From assembly GCA_001683985.1 (NCBI GenBank), contig MAEO01000089.1, positions 1 through 35,699 on the forward strand: 35,699 nt of DNA. Direction: 5' to 3'. Made by a program: the position numbers and the translations under genes. This DNA is from Smithella sp. M82. GTDB lineage: Bacteria > Desulfobacterota > Syntrophia > Syntrophales > Smithellaceae. Shown here piece after piece: positions 15,663 to 24,948 of the stretch. The notes below the pieces were generated by a model, which made no database searches, was not told the origin of the DNA, and saw only the letters and a list, made by a program, of their open reading frames with translations. The first letter of the stretch is position 1. Every line of letters starts with the position of its first letter.

Positions 15663-17057
15663 ATGATTTACAAAGACAAAAATCAATTACAAGAGGGGTA
15701 TACAAAGATAATTGAGCTGGACGGTAATGATGTCCGCATTCTGGATGAAAATAAACTTAAAAGTAAGCTCATTGATGATTTGATTTACACAGCGGTATTC
15801 AGTCCGGATCAAACGGTTCAGGAAGCCGCTTGCTGGTTGATTAGGCGCACCGGCGTTGCTTTGGGGATCGTTTCTGCTTCGATTCAATCTGTATATGAGG
15901 CAATGGGACATGGTGAACTCAAAGGATTCACAGTTCCGGCGATTAACCTTCGCGGTATAACTTACGATGCGGCTCAGGCTGTTTTCCGTGCCATGATGAA
16001 AGGTCAGGCAGGTCCGGTTATTTTCGAAATTGCCCGTTCGGAGATAGGATATACTTCACAAAAACCTCTCGAATATACCTGTGCTGTAACCGCTGCCGCA
16101 ATCAAAACCGGATATCGCGGCCCGATTTTCCTGCAGGGAGATCATTTTCAAATTAATGCCAAAAAATTTAGTGCTGACGCTGCGAAAGAAACACAGGCAG
16201 TAAAGAATTTAATTTGGGAGGCAATTGAAGCCGGATTTTATAATATTGATATAGATACATCCACATTGGTGGATTTAGCAAAAACAAGCATCAAGGATCA
16301 GCAAAAGACAAACTACAGCCTTGCGGCGGAACTGACCACCATGATACGCGATTTGGAGCCAGATGGAATCACCATATCCGTAGGCGGTGAAATCGGCGAA
16401 GTCGGCGGGAAAAACAGCACGGTGGAAGAACTCCAGGCGTTTATGGAAGGTTATCTGGAAGAGCTCAAAAAAAGCGGTGAATCACTTAAAGGTATAAGCA
16501 AAATCAGCGTTCAGACCGGAACAACGCATGGAGGAGTTCCTCTGGCGGACGGCAGCATTGCCAAAGTTAAAATTGATTTTGCGGTTTTAGAAAAATTATC
16601 GGCACTGGCTCGATCACAGTACGGTCTTGCCGGAGCAGTCCAGCACGGCGCTTCCACTCTTCCCGATGAAGCCTTTCATAACTTTCCGGCTATGGGCACA
16701 GCTGAAATTCATCTGGCAACCGGTTTCCAGAACATCATTTATGACAGCCCCAATTTCCCGGGGGATTTAAAAGGTAAAATTTACGAATATCTTAAGAAGG
16801 AAATGAAAGACGAATGGAAGGAAAAAGATACCGAAGAACAGTTTATTTACAAGACGCGCAAGAAAGGATTCGGCCCGTTCAAGCCGGATATGTGGAATCT
16901 GCCTGCGGAAACACGCAATAAATTAGGTGCCGAATTGGAAAAACAGTTTTCTTTCCTGTTTGAAAAACTCAAAGTGACTTCAACACAGGAAGTTATTAAT
17001 AAATATGTCAGTTCCATAGATGTGCCGATAGAGTTGCCTGCTGCGCTGAAAGGTTAA
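15663..17057 (+). CDS. Class II fructose-bisphosphate aldolase family protein
   Basis: The 464-residue zinc-dependent aldolase condenses triose phosphates to fructose 1,6-bisphosphate. Motifs in order: the zinc and catalytic region QGDHFQIN (D160, H161), GGEIGEVGGKNST (241-253), the THGGVPL zinc histidine region (H289) and QHGASTLP (H328). The protein is longer than the ~350-residue classical enzyme, with an N-terminal extension and a C-terminal helical part (about 380-464). It belongs to the longer class II subgroup, in which substrate range (fructose or tagatose bisphosphate) is less certain. Its place right after fbp supports the fructose-bisphosphate role. AAGGAG precedes the ATG. Confidence 0.9.
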   Translation: MIYKDKNQLQEGYTKIIELDGNDVRILDENKLKSKLIDDLIYTAVFSPDQTVQEAACWLIRRTGVALGIVSASIQSVYEAMGHGELKGFTVPAINLRGITYDAAQAVFRAMMKGQAGPVIFEIARSEIGYTSQKPLEYTCAVTAAAIKTGYRGPIFLQGDHFQINAKKFSADAAKETQAVKNLIWEAIEAGFYNIDIDTSTLVDLAKTSIKDQQKTNYSLAAELTTMIRDLEPDGITISVGGEIGEVGGKNSTVEELQAFMEGYLEELKKSGESLKGISKISVQTGTTHGGVPLADGSIAKVKIDFAVLEKLSALARSQYGLAGAVQHGASTLPDEAFHNFPAMGTAEIHLATGFQNIIYDSPNFPGDLKGKIYEYLKKEMKDEWKEKDTEEQFIYKTRKKGFGPFKPDMWNLPAETRNKLGAELEKQFSFLFEKLKVTSTQEVINKYVSSIDVPIELPAALKG

Positions 17058-17117
17058 CTAAATCAATTTTATTTTACCTGCAATCCGGTTAAATTAGTTG
17101 ATAGAATAAAAAACTAC

Positions 17118-18146
17118 ATGAAAGCGGCAATTTTGGAGAAGATAACCAATCTAAAAGAAAATAAACAACCTCTAAAAATGGTTGAATTGCCTAAACCTGT
17201 AATTGGCGCAGAAGAAATCCTGGTTAAAATATCTGCCTGCGGTGTTTGTCACACGGAATTGGATGAAATTGAAGGAAGAACTCATCCGGCAATTTTGCCG
17301 ATTATTCCAGGGCATCAGATAGTAGGAGTTGTTTCTGAACGGGGTAAGTTGGCAAAGAAATTTAAAATCGGTGCCAGAGTCGGAATAGGCTGGATTAACT
17401 ATGCTTGCGGCGTGTGTCCGGCTTGTGTTTCTCAAAATGAAAATCTATGTTCTGCTTTCAAAGCAACCGGCAGGGATGTCCATGGCGGTTACGCTCAATA
17501 TATGTCAGTTGCGGAGAATTTTGCTTTCGCTATTCCGGCTTTTTATTCCGACGCACAGGCGGCGCCTTTATTATGTGCCGGAGCTATAGGCTATCGTTCT
17601 TTGCGTTTGGCTAATTTAGCCGACGGACAGCGTTTGGGATTGGCCGGATTCGGTGCATCAGCTCATCTTGTATTGAAAATGGTTCGTTATCGTTATCCTC
17701 ACACCGAGATATTCGTTTTTGCGCGCAATAAAAATGAGCAGGCTTTTGCCCGTGAACTGGGAGCTGTTTGGGCAGGTGATATAAGCGCCCTGTCGCCGAA
17801 GAAGCTAAATGCCATTATTGATACAACACCTGTATGGAAAACCATTGTAGACTCTTTAAAAAATCTCGAACCGGCCGGGAGATTGGTTATAAACGCGATA
17901 CGTAAAGAAGACAAAGATAAGCATTATCTAACGCAACTGGATTATGGAGATCATCTATGGTTGGAAAAGGAAATAAAAAGCGTGGCCAATGTGACGCGCT
18001 ACGATATCGAAGAATTTTTGAATCTTGCTTCTCAAATACCCATAATACCGGAGGTAGAAGAGTATTCACTCGAGGAAGCCAATCGCGCGCTTGCTGAAAT
18101 AAAAGAGGGCAAGATTCGCGGCGCTAAAGTTTTGAGAATTGTCTGA
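17118..18146 (+). CDS. Zinc-dependent alcohol dehydrogenase
   Basis: A 342-residue medium-chain dehydrogenase/reductase. Catalytic zinc ligands are Cys41 (CGVCHTE) and His66 (GHQIVG). Structural zinc cysteines lie in ACGVCPACVSQNENLC (C-x2-C-x2-C-x7-C). The NAD(P)-binding Rossmann motif is GLAGFGASAH (about 175-184). It resembles the AdhA-like class with a short substrate loop. The reaction is alcohol/aldehyde interconversion; the substrate cannot be inferred. It sits 60 bases after the aldolase and 21 before the NAD(P)HX repair gene. The ribosome site is weak, so coupling to the upstream gene is possible. Confidence 0.9.
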   Translation: MKAAILEKITNLKENKQPLKMVELPKPVIGAEEILVKISACGVCHTELDEIEGRTHPAILPIIPGHQIVGVVSERGKLAKKFKIGARVGIGWINYACGVCPACVSQNENLCSAFKATGRDVHGGYAQYMSVAENFAFAIPAFYSDAQAAPLLCAGAIGYRSLRLANLADGQRLGLAGFGASAHLVLKMVRYRYPHTEIFVFARNKNEQAFARELGAVWAGDISALSPKKLNAIIDTTPVWKTIVDSLKNLEPAGRLVINAIRKEDKDKHYLTQLDYGDHLWLEKEIKSVANVTRYDIEEFLNLASQIPIIPEVEEYSLEEANRALAEIKEGKIRGAKVLRIV

Positions 18147-18167
18147 TTTTTTTAATGGGAACAGATT

Positions 18168-19736
18168 ATGAAAATAGCCAGTGTTGACGAAATGCGTTTT
18201 ATGGATCGTTACTCCATGGAGAAGTTAAATATTGCCGGAGAAATTCTCATGGAAAATGCCGGCATAGCAGCTATAAACGTGCTGAAAAATAAAATCGGTA
18301 TTCGCGATAAGAAATTTATTATATTTTGCGGTTCCGGCAATAACGGTGGCGACGGACTGGTAATTGCCCGTCAGCTTCATTCCGGCGGCGGTCGCGTAAA
18401 AGTATTCTTGTTAGGCGACAGCAGCAAATACCGGGGAGCAGCGAAGACAAACTTTTCGATAATTACGCAACTGCCTGTAGAATTGATTAAACTGGAAAAT
18501 GTCTCCATCGCCAAAAAAGATATTGCCCATTGTGACGTGATTATTGATGCCATTTTCGGTACAGGTCTTGATCGGCCGGTTACCGGCTTGGTGGAAGAAG
18601 TAATTCGCCTCATTAACAAAAGTAAAAAAAGAATTCTAGCTCTTGATATTCCTTCCGGCATTAACGGCAATACCGGCGCAGTAATGGGAACAGCCGTCAG
18701 CGCTGATTATACCGTTACTTTCGGGTTGCCCAAAATTGGTAACATTCTTTATCCTGGTTATGAACGGGGAGGGGAATTGTTTGTCAGTCACATTTCCTTT
18801 CCGCCGTCGCTGACTGAAGATGATAAGTTAAAGGTTGCCACCAATGATTACGTGGCAATTCCACAGCGGCCGGCCGAAGCTTATAAAGGTTCAATGGGAG
18901 ATGTTCTTTTTATTGCGGGAGCGGCTAATTATTACGGCGCTCCTTATTTTGCGGCCATGTCCTTTTTAAAATCGGGAGGCGGTTATGCTCGCCTTGCCGC
19001 GCCCAAGAGTGTTGTTCCTGTTATTGCGAAACGGGGCAGAGAAATTGTCTATCTGCCGCAGGAAGAGACAGAAGATGGTAGTATTGCGCTGAAAAATAAA
19101 AAATCACTGCTGGATATTGCAGCAAAGTCGGATATGGTCGTGATTGGTCCGGGTCTTTCTCTGCAGGAAGAAACAGCAGAGCTTGTCAGGGAACTGACGG
19201 AGAAAATAAAAGTGCCTTTGCTCATCGATGGGGACGGTCTTACGGCCATTGCGGAGAATCCCGGGATATTAAGCAGCCGTAAGGCAGCGACAATCCTGAC
19301 CCCGCACATGGGTGAGATGGCACGGCTTACCGGCGCATCAACAGCGGAAATTAATAATGATAAAATTGCATTTTTACAGAACACTGCGGAAAGACTCAAA
19401 GCAACAATTGTTTTGAAAGGCGCACATTCCCTGATTGGCACACCTGACGGTGATGTATATGTAAATATGAGCGGTAATTCCGGTATGGCAACTGCAGGTG
19501 TTGGCGATGTTCTCACCGGTTGTATTGCGGCAATGTACGGCATGGGTCTAAAACCCGGGGAGGCTGTGCGCAAAGGAGTATTTCTTCACGGTTATGCAGG
19601 GGACATGGCAGCAGCACAAAAAGGTATCGATGGCATCACGGCAAAAGATATTATGGAATTTTTACCGCAGGCGCTTAAAAATGATCGAAGTAAAATAACT
19701 GAAACTGAATATTATAATCCGCAGGTAATTTTTTAG
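18168..19736 (+). CDS. nnr: Bifunctional NAD(P)H-hydrate epimerase / ADP-dependent NAD(P)H-hydrate dehydratase
   Basis: The 522-residue fusion repairs hydrated NAD(P)H. The N-terminal YjeF epimerase domain (about 1-215) has MENAG (28-32) and the GSGNNGGDG loop (55-63). The C-terminal ribokinase-like dehydratase domain (about 235-505) has TPHMGEMARL and the nucleotide-binding GVGDVLTG motif near residues 446-453. Both halves are complete. It ends the series begun by fbp; the gap to the adh gene is only 21 bases. A hairpin without a T-tract (ATACCC/GGGTAT, 19764-19782) follows. Confidence 0.95.
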   Translation: MKIASVDEMRFMDRYSMEKLNIAGEILMENAGIAAINVLKNKIGIRDKKFIIFCGSGNNGGDGLVIARQLHSGGGRVKVFLLGDSSKYRGAAKTNFSIITQLPVELIKLENVSIAKKDIAHCDVIIDAIFGTGLDRPVTGLVEEVIRLINKSKKRILALDIPSGINGNTGAVMGTAVSADYTVTFGLPKIGNILYPGYERGGELFVSHISFPPSLTEDDKLKVATNDYVAIPQRPAEAYKGSMGDVLFIAGAANYYGAPYFAAMSFLKSGGGYARLAAPKSVVPVIAKRGREIVYLPQEETEDGSIALKNKKSLLDIAAKSDMVVIGPGLSLQEETAELVRELTEKIKVPLLIDGDGLTAIAENPGILSSRKAATILTPHMGEMARLTGASTAEINNDKIAFLQNTAERLKATIVLKGAHSLIGTPDGDVYVNMSGNSGMATAGVGDVLTGCIAAMYGMGLKPGEAVRKGVFLHGYAGDMAAAQKGIDGITAKDIMEFLPQALKNDRSKITETEYYNPQVIF

Positions 19737-19826
19737 AAATGTAATATTTTACATCCGGTTTGCATACCCTTCAAGGGGGTATAAAGGTATTTTAATGGAA
19801 AACTTCGTCTAATGATATGATTTAAG

Positions 19827-19855
19827 TTGATTTGCGGACAATGGTAATGTATAGT
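19827..19855 (+). promoter_or_regulatory. Promoter of the HU gene
   Basis: TTGATT (19827-19832), a 17-base spacer and TATAGT (19850-19855) give a leader of about 33 bases before the AGGAGG ribosome site and the ATG at 19895. Confidence 0.65.
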
Positions 19856-19894
19856 TGCCGCAAGTCTTATTAAATAAAAAACAGGAGGTAGTCA

Positions 19895-20164
19895 ATGAAC
19901 AAAGCTCAATTGATCGATGAAGTAGCAAAGGTTACGCGTACCAGGAAAGAAGCAGAATCGGCGATAGACGCAACTTTTGCAGCGATTCAGAAAGCGCTCA
20001 AGAAAGGCGCGGCTGTTACGCTCGTGGGTTTTGGTACATTTCGTGTGAGCAAGAGAAAGGCCCGTACAGGCAGGAATCCCCAGACTGGAGCGACCATTAA
20101 AATTGCCGCAAAGAAGGTTCCTGTGTTTAAAGCAGGGAAGAGTCTGAAAGACGCGGTAAAGTAA
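19895..20164 (+). CDS. hup: HU family DNA-binding protein
   Basis: The 89-residue protein is a standard HU: an N-terminal helical dimer part ([12 protein letters not shown] ...), the [24 protein letters not shown]-binding arm start (about 46-66), and a closing [14 protein letters not shown]. It bends and compacts DNA as a dimer. AGGAGG lies seven bases upstream and it has its own promoter and terminator, so it is monocistronic. Sequence alone does not tell which HU paralogue it is. Confidence 0.95.
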   Translation: MNKAQLIDEVAKVTRTRKEAESAIDATFAAIQKALKKGAAVTLVGFGTFRVSKRKARTGRNPQTGATIKIAAKKVPVFKAGKSLKDAVK

Positions 20165-20198
20165 ATCGACAATTAATCATATACGGATATGTTTAGAA

Positions 20199-20232
20199 AG
20201 CCGTCTCGGTGTTCGTAGAGACGGCTTTTTTT
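20199..20232 (+). terminator. Rho-independent terminator after HU
   Basis: A 9-bp stem AGCCGTCTC (20199-20207) with GAGACGGCT (20218-20226) is followed by a T7 run. Confidence 0.95.
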
Positions 20233-20677
20233 CATTGCTCTCCAGTTTAATGAGATTCGCTGATAGCGAAACCCAAGTTCTGGAAGCGGAGCGCACTGAA
20301 ATTTGATTGACGAACTATCCAATCAGATGTCAGATGTGTTGGGAATGGGAAATATTCCAATTGCGTAGCTGAACAGAATTAGACATTATACCCTGCGCTT
20401 GCTTTATGGGTTGCCCCGTGATTTTAACCGCCGGCAATGATTTCAATGGCCAGACTAAAGAGGGCTAATTTCTCATCGTTGCCGATTCTTAACTATTTTA
20501 GAGTACTTGTAAATAGTTCGATTATTTTGGTTCTGTTACTCTTGGCACGATACACGAGGCTTTTTAGGGGACACTAATGACTAATTATTATCCCTTGAAG
20601 GTAGCCGGATCAAAGATAATTACAAGGTTTAAGTTGGTATATAAATAAAAACATTATAAAAAGTGATAATTTATCGG
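20233..20677. other. Long non-coding region upstream of a sigma-54 promoter
   Basis: No gene is seen in these 445 bases. They contain small palindromes: TTCGCT-GAT-AGCGAA (20256-20270), and an 8-bp inverted repeat AACTATTT-N12-AAATAGTT (20491-20518) about 175 bases before the sigma-54 promoter. That is a normal distance for an enhancer bound by a sigma-54 activator. No activator gene is nearby. Confidence 0.45.
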
Positions 20678-20694
20678 TTGGCACTATCCTTGCT
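20678..20694 (+). promoter_or_regulatory. Sigma-54 (-24/-12) promoter
   Basis: TTGGCAC-N5-TTGCT matches the sigma-54 consensus. The GG (20680-20681) and GC (20692-20693) are separated by exactly 10 bases. It lies 82 bases upstream of the acyl-CoA synthetase ATG. It implies activation by an enhancer-binding protein in response to an unknown signal. Confidence 0.8.
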
Positions 20695-20775
20695 AATAAA
20701 ATAAGATTGCATATTGTTTAAAGATGCGATTTAATATTTTTCGCTGTAAATATCAAATCAGGAAGGAGATTTAGT

Positions 20776-22338
20776 ATGAGTCAGGTGTGGAATGTTGGGT
20801 ATATATTGAGACAGCAGGCCAATATGATACCGAATAATAAAGCTGTCATTTTTGAAGATGAACCGGTAACTTTTAAAGAATTGAATGAACGCACCAATCA
20901 AGTGGCCCATTACTTGATGAGCACGGGAGTTAAAAAAGGGGACAGAATAGCTGTTTACCTCCAAAACTGTCATGAGTTTATTTATTTATTCTTTGCCGCA
21001 GCCAAAATTGGCCTGATTATTGTACCGTTAAACCTGCGGTTGGTAGGTCGTGAGCTTGAATATCAGCTCAACAACAGCGGGTCACGCATGCTTTTCTTCC
21101 ATGCCAAATTTTTCGACAACGTCAACAAAATTAAAGACAGCATTCAGGTAGACAAGGATAAATATATATGGCTTCCCGGGCGTGATACAGATGCCCCGCC
21201 CTGTCCCGATTGGGCTGTTCGTTTCCATGATCACTTTGATAAGTTCCCGACCACCGAACCGGCTCTGAAGGAACAAATATTTATGGACGATCCTCTGGGC
21301 ATTATCTATACGTCAGGTGTTACCGGCGCTCCCAAGGGTGCGGTCGTAAGTCATAGTCAGTCTTATTTCAAGATTCTAAGTTTATATCTTTCTGCTGCTC
21401 CTGGTATTGTATTCCTTTCACAGTTGCCGCTGTTTCATTCCGGCGGTCTTTTTATCAGCTTGTTACAATGCATCGGTCGCGGTATGACCATGGTCTTAAG
21501 AGAAAAATTCGATCCGGTGCAATTTTGTAATGATATTGAAAAATACAAAGCCAATGTAGTCTTTGCCCTCACCACGATGTGGAGGCTGATTTTGGATTCA
21601 GGCCAACTGGACAAGATTGATCGCAGCAGTGTTATCATGTCTATCGGAGGCGGTGAGAGAACACCCAAAGCTCTGTTGGATCAATTAAAGGAAAAAGGAA
21701 TTAAAGTCGGTGTAGGTTACGGACAGACCGAGAATTCGGCCATGACGCATCTAACATACGAAGAACTTCAGCTCAAACCCGCTTCTGTCGGCAAACCCAG
21801 AGAATGGAGCGACATGTGGATTGAAGACGCGGAAGGCAATAGGTTGCCTCCTGGTGAAATCGGCGAAATAGTAGCTATTGGTCCGAAAGTAATGAGCGGA
21901 TACTGGAATATGCCGGAAGCAACGGCAAAAGCCATCGTCAATGGTGTGCTCCATACCGGAGACTTGGGCTATATGGACGCGGAAGGATATTTTTATATCG
22001 CGGACAGGGCCAAGGATATGTACAGAAGCGGCGGTGAAAACGTATATCCGGCAGAGATAGAGAAGGTACTCTATGATCATCCGAGAATCAAGCATGTTGC
22101 CATCATCGGTGTAGCTGATGACAAATGGGGGGAAACGGGCAAAGCCTTTATCGAAAGCACGGACGGCAAACCCATTAGCAAAGAAGAAATTCTTGAATTC
22201 CTCAAGGATAAAGTCAGCAGGTATAAATATCCTTCTCATGTAGAAATGATTGAAGAGATGCCCATGACCGCAACCGGTAAAATAATGAAGGTTGCTTTAA
22301 AACAAAAACATGGGGTTCGTCTGGATAAGGTGGACTAA
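20776..22338 (+). CDS. Acyl-CoA synthetase (AMP-forming), class I adenylate-forming enzyme
   Basis: The 520-residue enzyme activates a carboxylic acid with ATP to an acyl-AMP and then to the CoA thioester. Motifs: phosphate loop YTSGVTGAPKG (178-188), A5 GYGQTE (314-319), A7 TGDLGYMDAEGY, A8 hinge RSGGENVYPAEIEKVL, and the C-terminal catalytic Lys502 in TATGKIMK. The phosphate loop has Val where Thr is usual (SGTTG), a mild oddity. The substrate (fatty, aromatic or alicyclic acid) is not readable. GGAAGGAG lies before the ATG. A sigma-54 promoter and a terminator frame it as a single-gene unit, suggesting regulated catabolic use. Confidence 0.9.
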   Translation: MSQVWNVGYILRQQANMIPNNKAVIFEDEPVTFKELNERTNQVAHYLMSTGVKKGDRIAVYLQNCHEFIYLFFAAAKIGLIIVPLNLRLVGRELEYQLNNSGSRMLFFHAKFFDNVNKIKDSIQVDKDKYIWLPGRDTDAPPCPDWAVRFHDHFDKFPTTEPALKEQIFMDDPLGIIYTSGVTGAPKGAVVSHSQSYFKILSLYLSAAPGIVFLSQLPLFHSGGLFISLLQCIGRGMTMVLREKFDPVQFCNDIEKYKANVVFALTTMWRLILDSGQLDKIDRSSVIMSIGGGERTPKALLDQLKEKGIKVGVGYGQTENSAMTHLTYEELQLKPASVGKPREWSDMWIEDAEGNRLPPGEIGEIVAIGPKVMSGYWNMPEATAKAIVNGVLHTGDLGYMDAEGYFYIADRAKDMYRSGGENVYPAEIEKVLYDHPRIKHVAIIGVADDKWGETGKAFIESTDGKPISKEEILEFLKDKVSRYKYPSHVEMIEEMPMTATGKIMKVALKQKHGVRLDKVD

Positions 22339-22404
22339 GCAAACATAGATAATTAAGAAAGAGATATAAAAAATAGAGTAACGATTTTAATTTTATTATA
22401 GAGA

Positions 22405-22442
22405 CTGCGGAAAGTGGTTCACATTCCGCAGCCTTATTTTTT
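22405..22442 (+). terminator. Rho-independent terminator after the acyl-CoA synthetase
   Basis: An 8-bp stem CTGCGGAA (22405-22412) with TTCCGCAG (22424-22431) is followed by a T-rich run (22434-22442). Confidence 0.88.
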
Positions 22443-22517
22443 TAGGGACGTTCTGATTCCTCATCACTAATAACTTTTACTAATTTCATGCTTTAATCAG
22501 GTTGATTATTGACGTGA

Positions 22518-23531
22518 TTAAAATCCAATTTCCCGTGCATAGGAAAATTGACGTTGCCAGGGAATACCCGGATGAACTTTTTCAAAGATATCTGCTCCTG
22601 TTATCTTCAGTGCTTCCTCATCCACTTCTACGGGATGATAGCCGCCAACGAAGCCCAGATCTTCGTTTATAATAGGATTATTCCCCGGCAAACAATCGCA
22701 TTCAGCTGTAATATTAAGCAGGGCATTGATAACGATAGTCTTCTGTCCGATCTTTTTCCAAACGGCAGCCGCTGTTTCAACGAGCTTTTCCTGGAAAACA
22801 GTCATATCCGATTCCCAGAATATTTTTAGAGCCATTTCCGGACACATGGCAATACACTGGGCACAGCCAATGCATTTTTGTAGATCGTATTCGGGGTAAT
22901 TAGGCTCAAAAATACTTGCTGCTTTTGTAGGGCAGATGTTAACGCAAACACCGCATCTTGTGCATTTCTTTTTACTAAGGATGGGATGATAATCGGAGTG
23001 CATGCGCTGTTTCTGTGCACGGGAGGCAAATCCCATGGAAATATTTTTGATGGCTCCGCCAAATAAAGATACCATATGTCCCTTAAAATGAGAGAAGATA
23101 ACAAAACCCTGTGTTCTGTCAAAAACAGATGCTACCTGAACTGTTTTAAAGTGTTTATAGTCTGCAGGAATGGAAACGATATTTCTGCCGTCGATGCCGT
23201 CAGCGATAATAACCGGACAACCGAGAAAGTCGGCCGTGTAACCGTGATCAGCGGCAGTATTTAACGAATCTTCGGCGGTGCGCCGGCCGCCCGAATAAAG
23301 GACGGTTGTGTCGAACACAAAAGGTTTAGCTCCGTGTGCGGCAAGCCAGGATGCGATTTCTTTGGCATAATCAGGAGGCAGATAACCTTTATTCCCCCGT
23401 TCACCCCAGTGGAGCTTGATTCCAACGCTGTCTCCGGAAGTAAAAGGTGCTTTGAATTGTCTCAGAAGTTGTCGTAGCGCGTCGATGTATGGTTTTTCAC
23501 CCGCTATCGGTTCAAATAAAAAATCAGCCAT
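22518..23531 (-). CDS. DUF362 domain protein with two 4Fe-4S clusters
   Basis: The 337-residue protein has the DUF362 fold in its N-terminal part (VGIKLHWGERGNKGYLPP, SHFKGHMVSLFGGAIKN). A double ferredoxin motif follows: C190-x2-C193-x2-C196-x3-C200 and C220-x2-C223-x2-C226-x3-C230. The C-terminal part continues DUF362 (GYHPVEVDEEALKITG). Biochemical roles in the family are mostly unknown; an electron-transfer role is likely from the clusters. AAGGAGG precedes the ATG. The gene lies 58 bases downstream of the polyprenyl synthase gene on the same strand and may share its transcript. Confidence 0.88.
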   Translation of the reverse strand: MADFLFEPIAGEKPYIDALRQLLRQFKAPFTSGDSVGIKLHWGERGNKGYLPPDYAKEIASWLAAHGAKPFVFDTTVLYSGGRRTAEDSLNTAADHGYTADFLGCPVIIADGIDGRNIVSIPADYKHFKTVQVASVFDRTQGFVIFSHFKGHMVSLFGGAIKNISMGFASRAQKQRMHSDYHPILSKKKCTRCGVCVNICPTKAASIFEPNYPEYDLQKCIGCAQCIAMCPEMALKIFWESDMTVFQEKLVETAAAVWKKIGQKTIVINALLNITAECDCLPGNNPIINEDLGFVGGYHPVEVDEEALKITGADIFEKVHPGIPWQRQFSYAREIGF

Positions 23532-23589
23532 TATAAGACCTCCTTACGTTCTATATATGTGTTTTTACTATAATATTAAAAAACAATAA

Positions 23590-24564
23590 TTATGCTTTTC
23601 GTGTTAGAATGTATTCGGCAACAGTGTTTAAATGATCTTTTTCCGGGCAGTCGTTGAAGATATTAAGTTGTGATTTGGCTTTATTTATATACTTAGATGC
23701 TATTTGGAATGAAGAATCAATTCCTTTATATTTTTCAATCAAGCTGAAAATTTCCCGCACCACTTTCTTTGAGTTTTTTTTGCTGGTTATTATTTCCTTG
23801 ATTTTGTTTTTTTCTTTAATTGTGCTTTGCTTTATAGCAAAGATCAGCGGAAGTGTTATTTTCCCTTCCTCCAGATCTTTACCTATGGACTTACCGAAAT
23901 CTTCTCTTTTGGCCATGTAATCCAGAATATCGTCTGTTATCTGAAAGGCCATGCCCACGTTTCTGCCGAATTTCTTAAGAGCGTCGATTTTTTCACGTGG
24001 TGCGGAACTCAGTATCGAACCGGAAGCGCAGGATGCGGAAATAAGAACAGCTGTTTTCTTTTCTATGATATTAAAATATTCTTCTTCGGACAGATTAATG
24101 TCACCGCACTTGGAGAGCTGAAATACCTCGCCTTCGGACATTATATCTCCCATTTCAGAAATGAGTCTTAAGATATCGAGATTGCCTATTTCGGTCATCA
24201 GCGTGTAAGATTTAAAACAGAGAAAGTCGCCCACCAGAATACTGATGGCGTTTCCGTAAATCTGATTGGCTGATGTTTTTCCGCGTCTGATCGAAGCCTG
24301 GTCAATAACATCGTCGTGCAACAAGGTAGCGGTATGAATAAATTCCATGACCGTAGCCATAGGGAAACGATTTTCGTCCCTATATCCGCAGAGACGGGCA
24401 CAGATCAAAAGCAGAAGAGGCCGGAATCTTTTCCCCCCGCTGTTAATTAAATGCTGCGCCACTTCAGGAATCAATTTGATTTCGGAATGAACATTATCGT
24501 TTATATATTTTTCGACCTGATGAAGGTCATCTTTATATGCTGAGAAAACATCCTGGATTTCCAT
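23590..24564 (-). CDS. Polyprenyl diphosphate synthase (trans-isoprenyl)
   Basis: The 324-residue protein elongates isoprenoid diphosphates with isopentenyl diphosphate. The first aspartate-rich motif is D84-D85-V-I-D88 followed by RRGK, the second is D211-D212-I-L-D215, and GGKRFRP near residue 43 binds diphosphate. The length fits the octaprenyl/heptaprenyl type that makes quinone side chains, but chain length is not certain. I chose ATG 24564 because AAGGTGG lies nine bases before it; an in-frame GTG at 24576 lies inside that ribosome site, and ATG 24570 is too close to it. Confidence 0.9.
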   Translation of the reverse strand: MEIQDVFSAYKDDLHQVEKYINDNVHSEIKLIPEVAQHLINSGGKRFRPLLLLICARLCGYRDENRFPMATVMEFIHTATLLHDDVIDQASIRRGKTSANQIYGNAISILVGDFLCFKSYTLMTEIGNLDILRLISEMGDIMSEGEVFQLSKCGDINLSEEEYFNIIEKKTAVLISASCASGSILSSAPREKIDALKKFGRNVGMAFQITDDILDYMAKREDFGKSIGKDLEEGKITLPLIFAIKQSTIKEKNKIKEIITSKKNSKKVVREIFSLIEKYKGIDSSFQIASKYINKAKSQLNIFNDCPEKDHLNTVAEYILTRKA

Positions 24565-24704
24565 GCACATTTCCACCTTGTCAGCGAAGTAATTGTTGCA
24601 AACTATATTTTAATTTTCAGCCCGTTGTCAAGATTTGTCGTTTTCCATGTTGTCGTTTTCCAATAATAGTTTGGGTGCCGGTTATTTACCGCATTAATGG
24701 CGCA

Positions 24705-24923
24705 TTATTTCAACTTGAAATTTACACGACTGTCTTTAACTTTTTCTTTTTTCTCGGAAGAGAGTGTCTTCGATTCCACAATAAATACGCGGCCGGCGTC
24801 GATATTCTCGGACTGAAGAAGCAATTCCTTAACATTTTGTGCGCGCCGTTCAGCAACTTGTCGCAAATCGCTGTCTGTCACTTCAATACTGTTCAGCAAT
24901 AATTTTTCCATTTCCTCTGTCAT
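24705..24923 (-). pseudogene. 3' fragment of a DUF748 protein gene
   Basis: 72 codons match the extreme C-terminus of DUF748 proteins (large AsmA-like envelope proteins), with DLRQVAERRAQNVKELLL and VFIVESKTLS then KVKDSRVNFKLK at the end. Full-length proteins have about 1000 residues; everything upstream is missing. The first ATG lies inside the palindromic repeat 24918-24948, so the break is at the repeat. It is a remnant with no visible promoter. Confidence 0.75.
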
Positions 24924-24948
24924 TGCCTGGCCCGACCAGGTAATCCAG
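24918..24948 (+). repeat. 31-bp palindromic repeat TGTCATT...AATCCAG at a gene break
   Basis: The same 31-bp layout as 10640-10670, with a stem of CCTGG/CCAGG around GCCCGA-type loop bases. It forms the junction of the truncated DUF748 gene. The following 24949-25161 holds no gene that I can see. Confidence 0.8.

Noticed and set aside
20542..20560. TTGGCACG that could be another sigma-54 -24 element
   Set aside because: The -12 GC is missing at the required spacing; the site at 20678-20694 is complete.
24537..24902. 121-codon plus-strand frame
   Set aside because: It is antisense to the polyprenyl synthase start and the DUF748 remnant and shows no domain.
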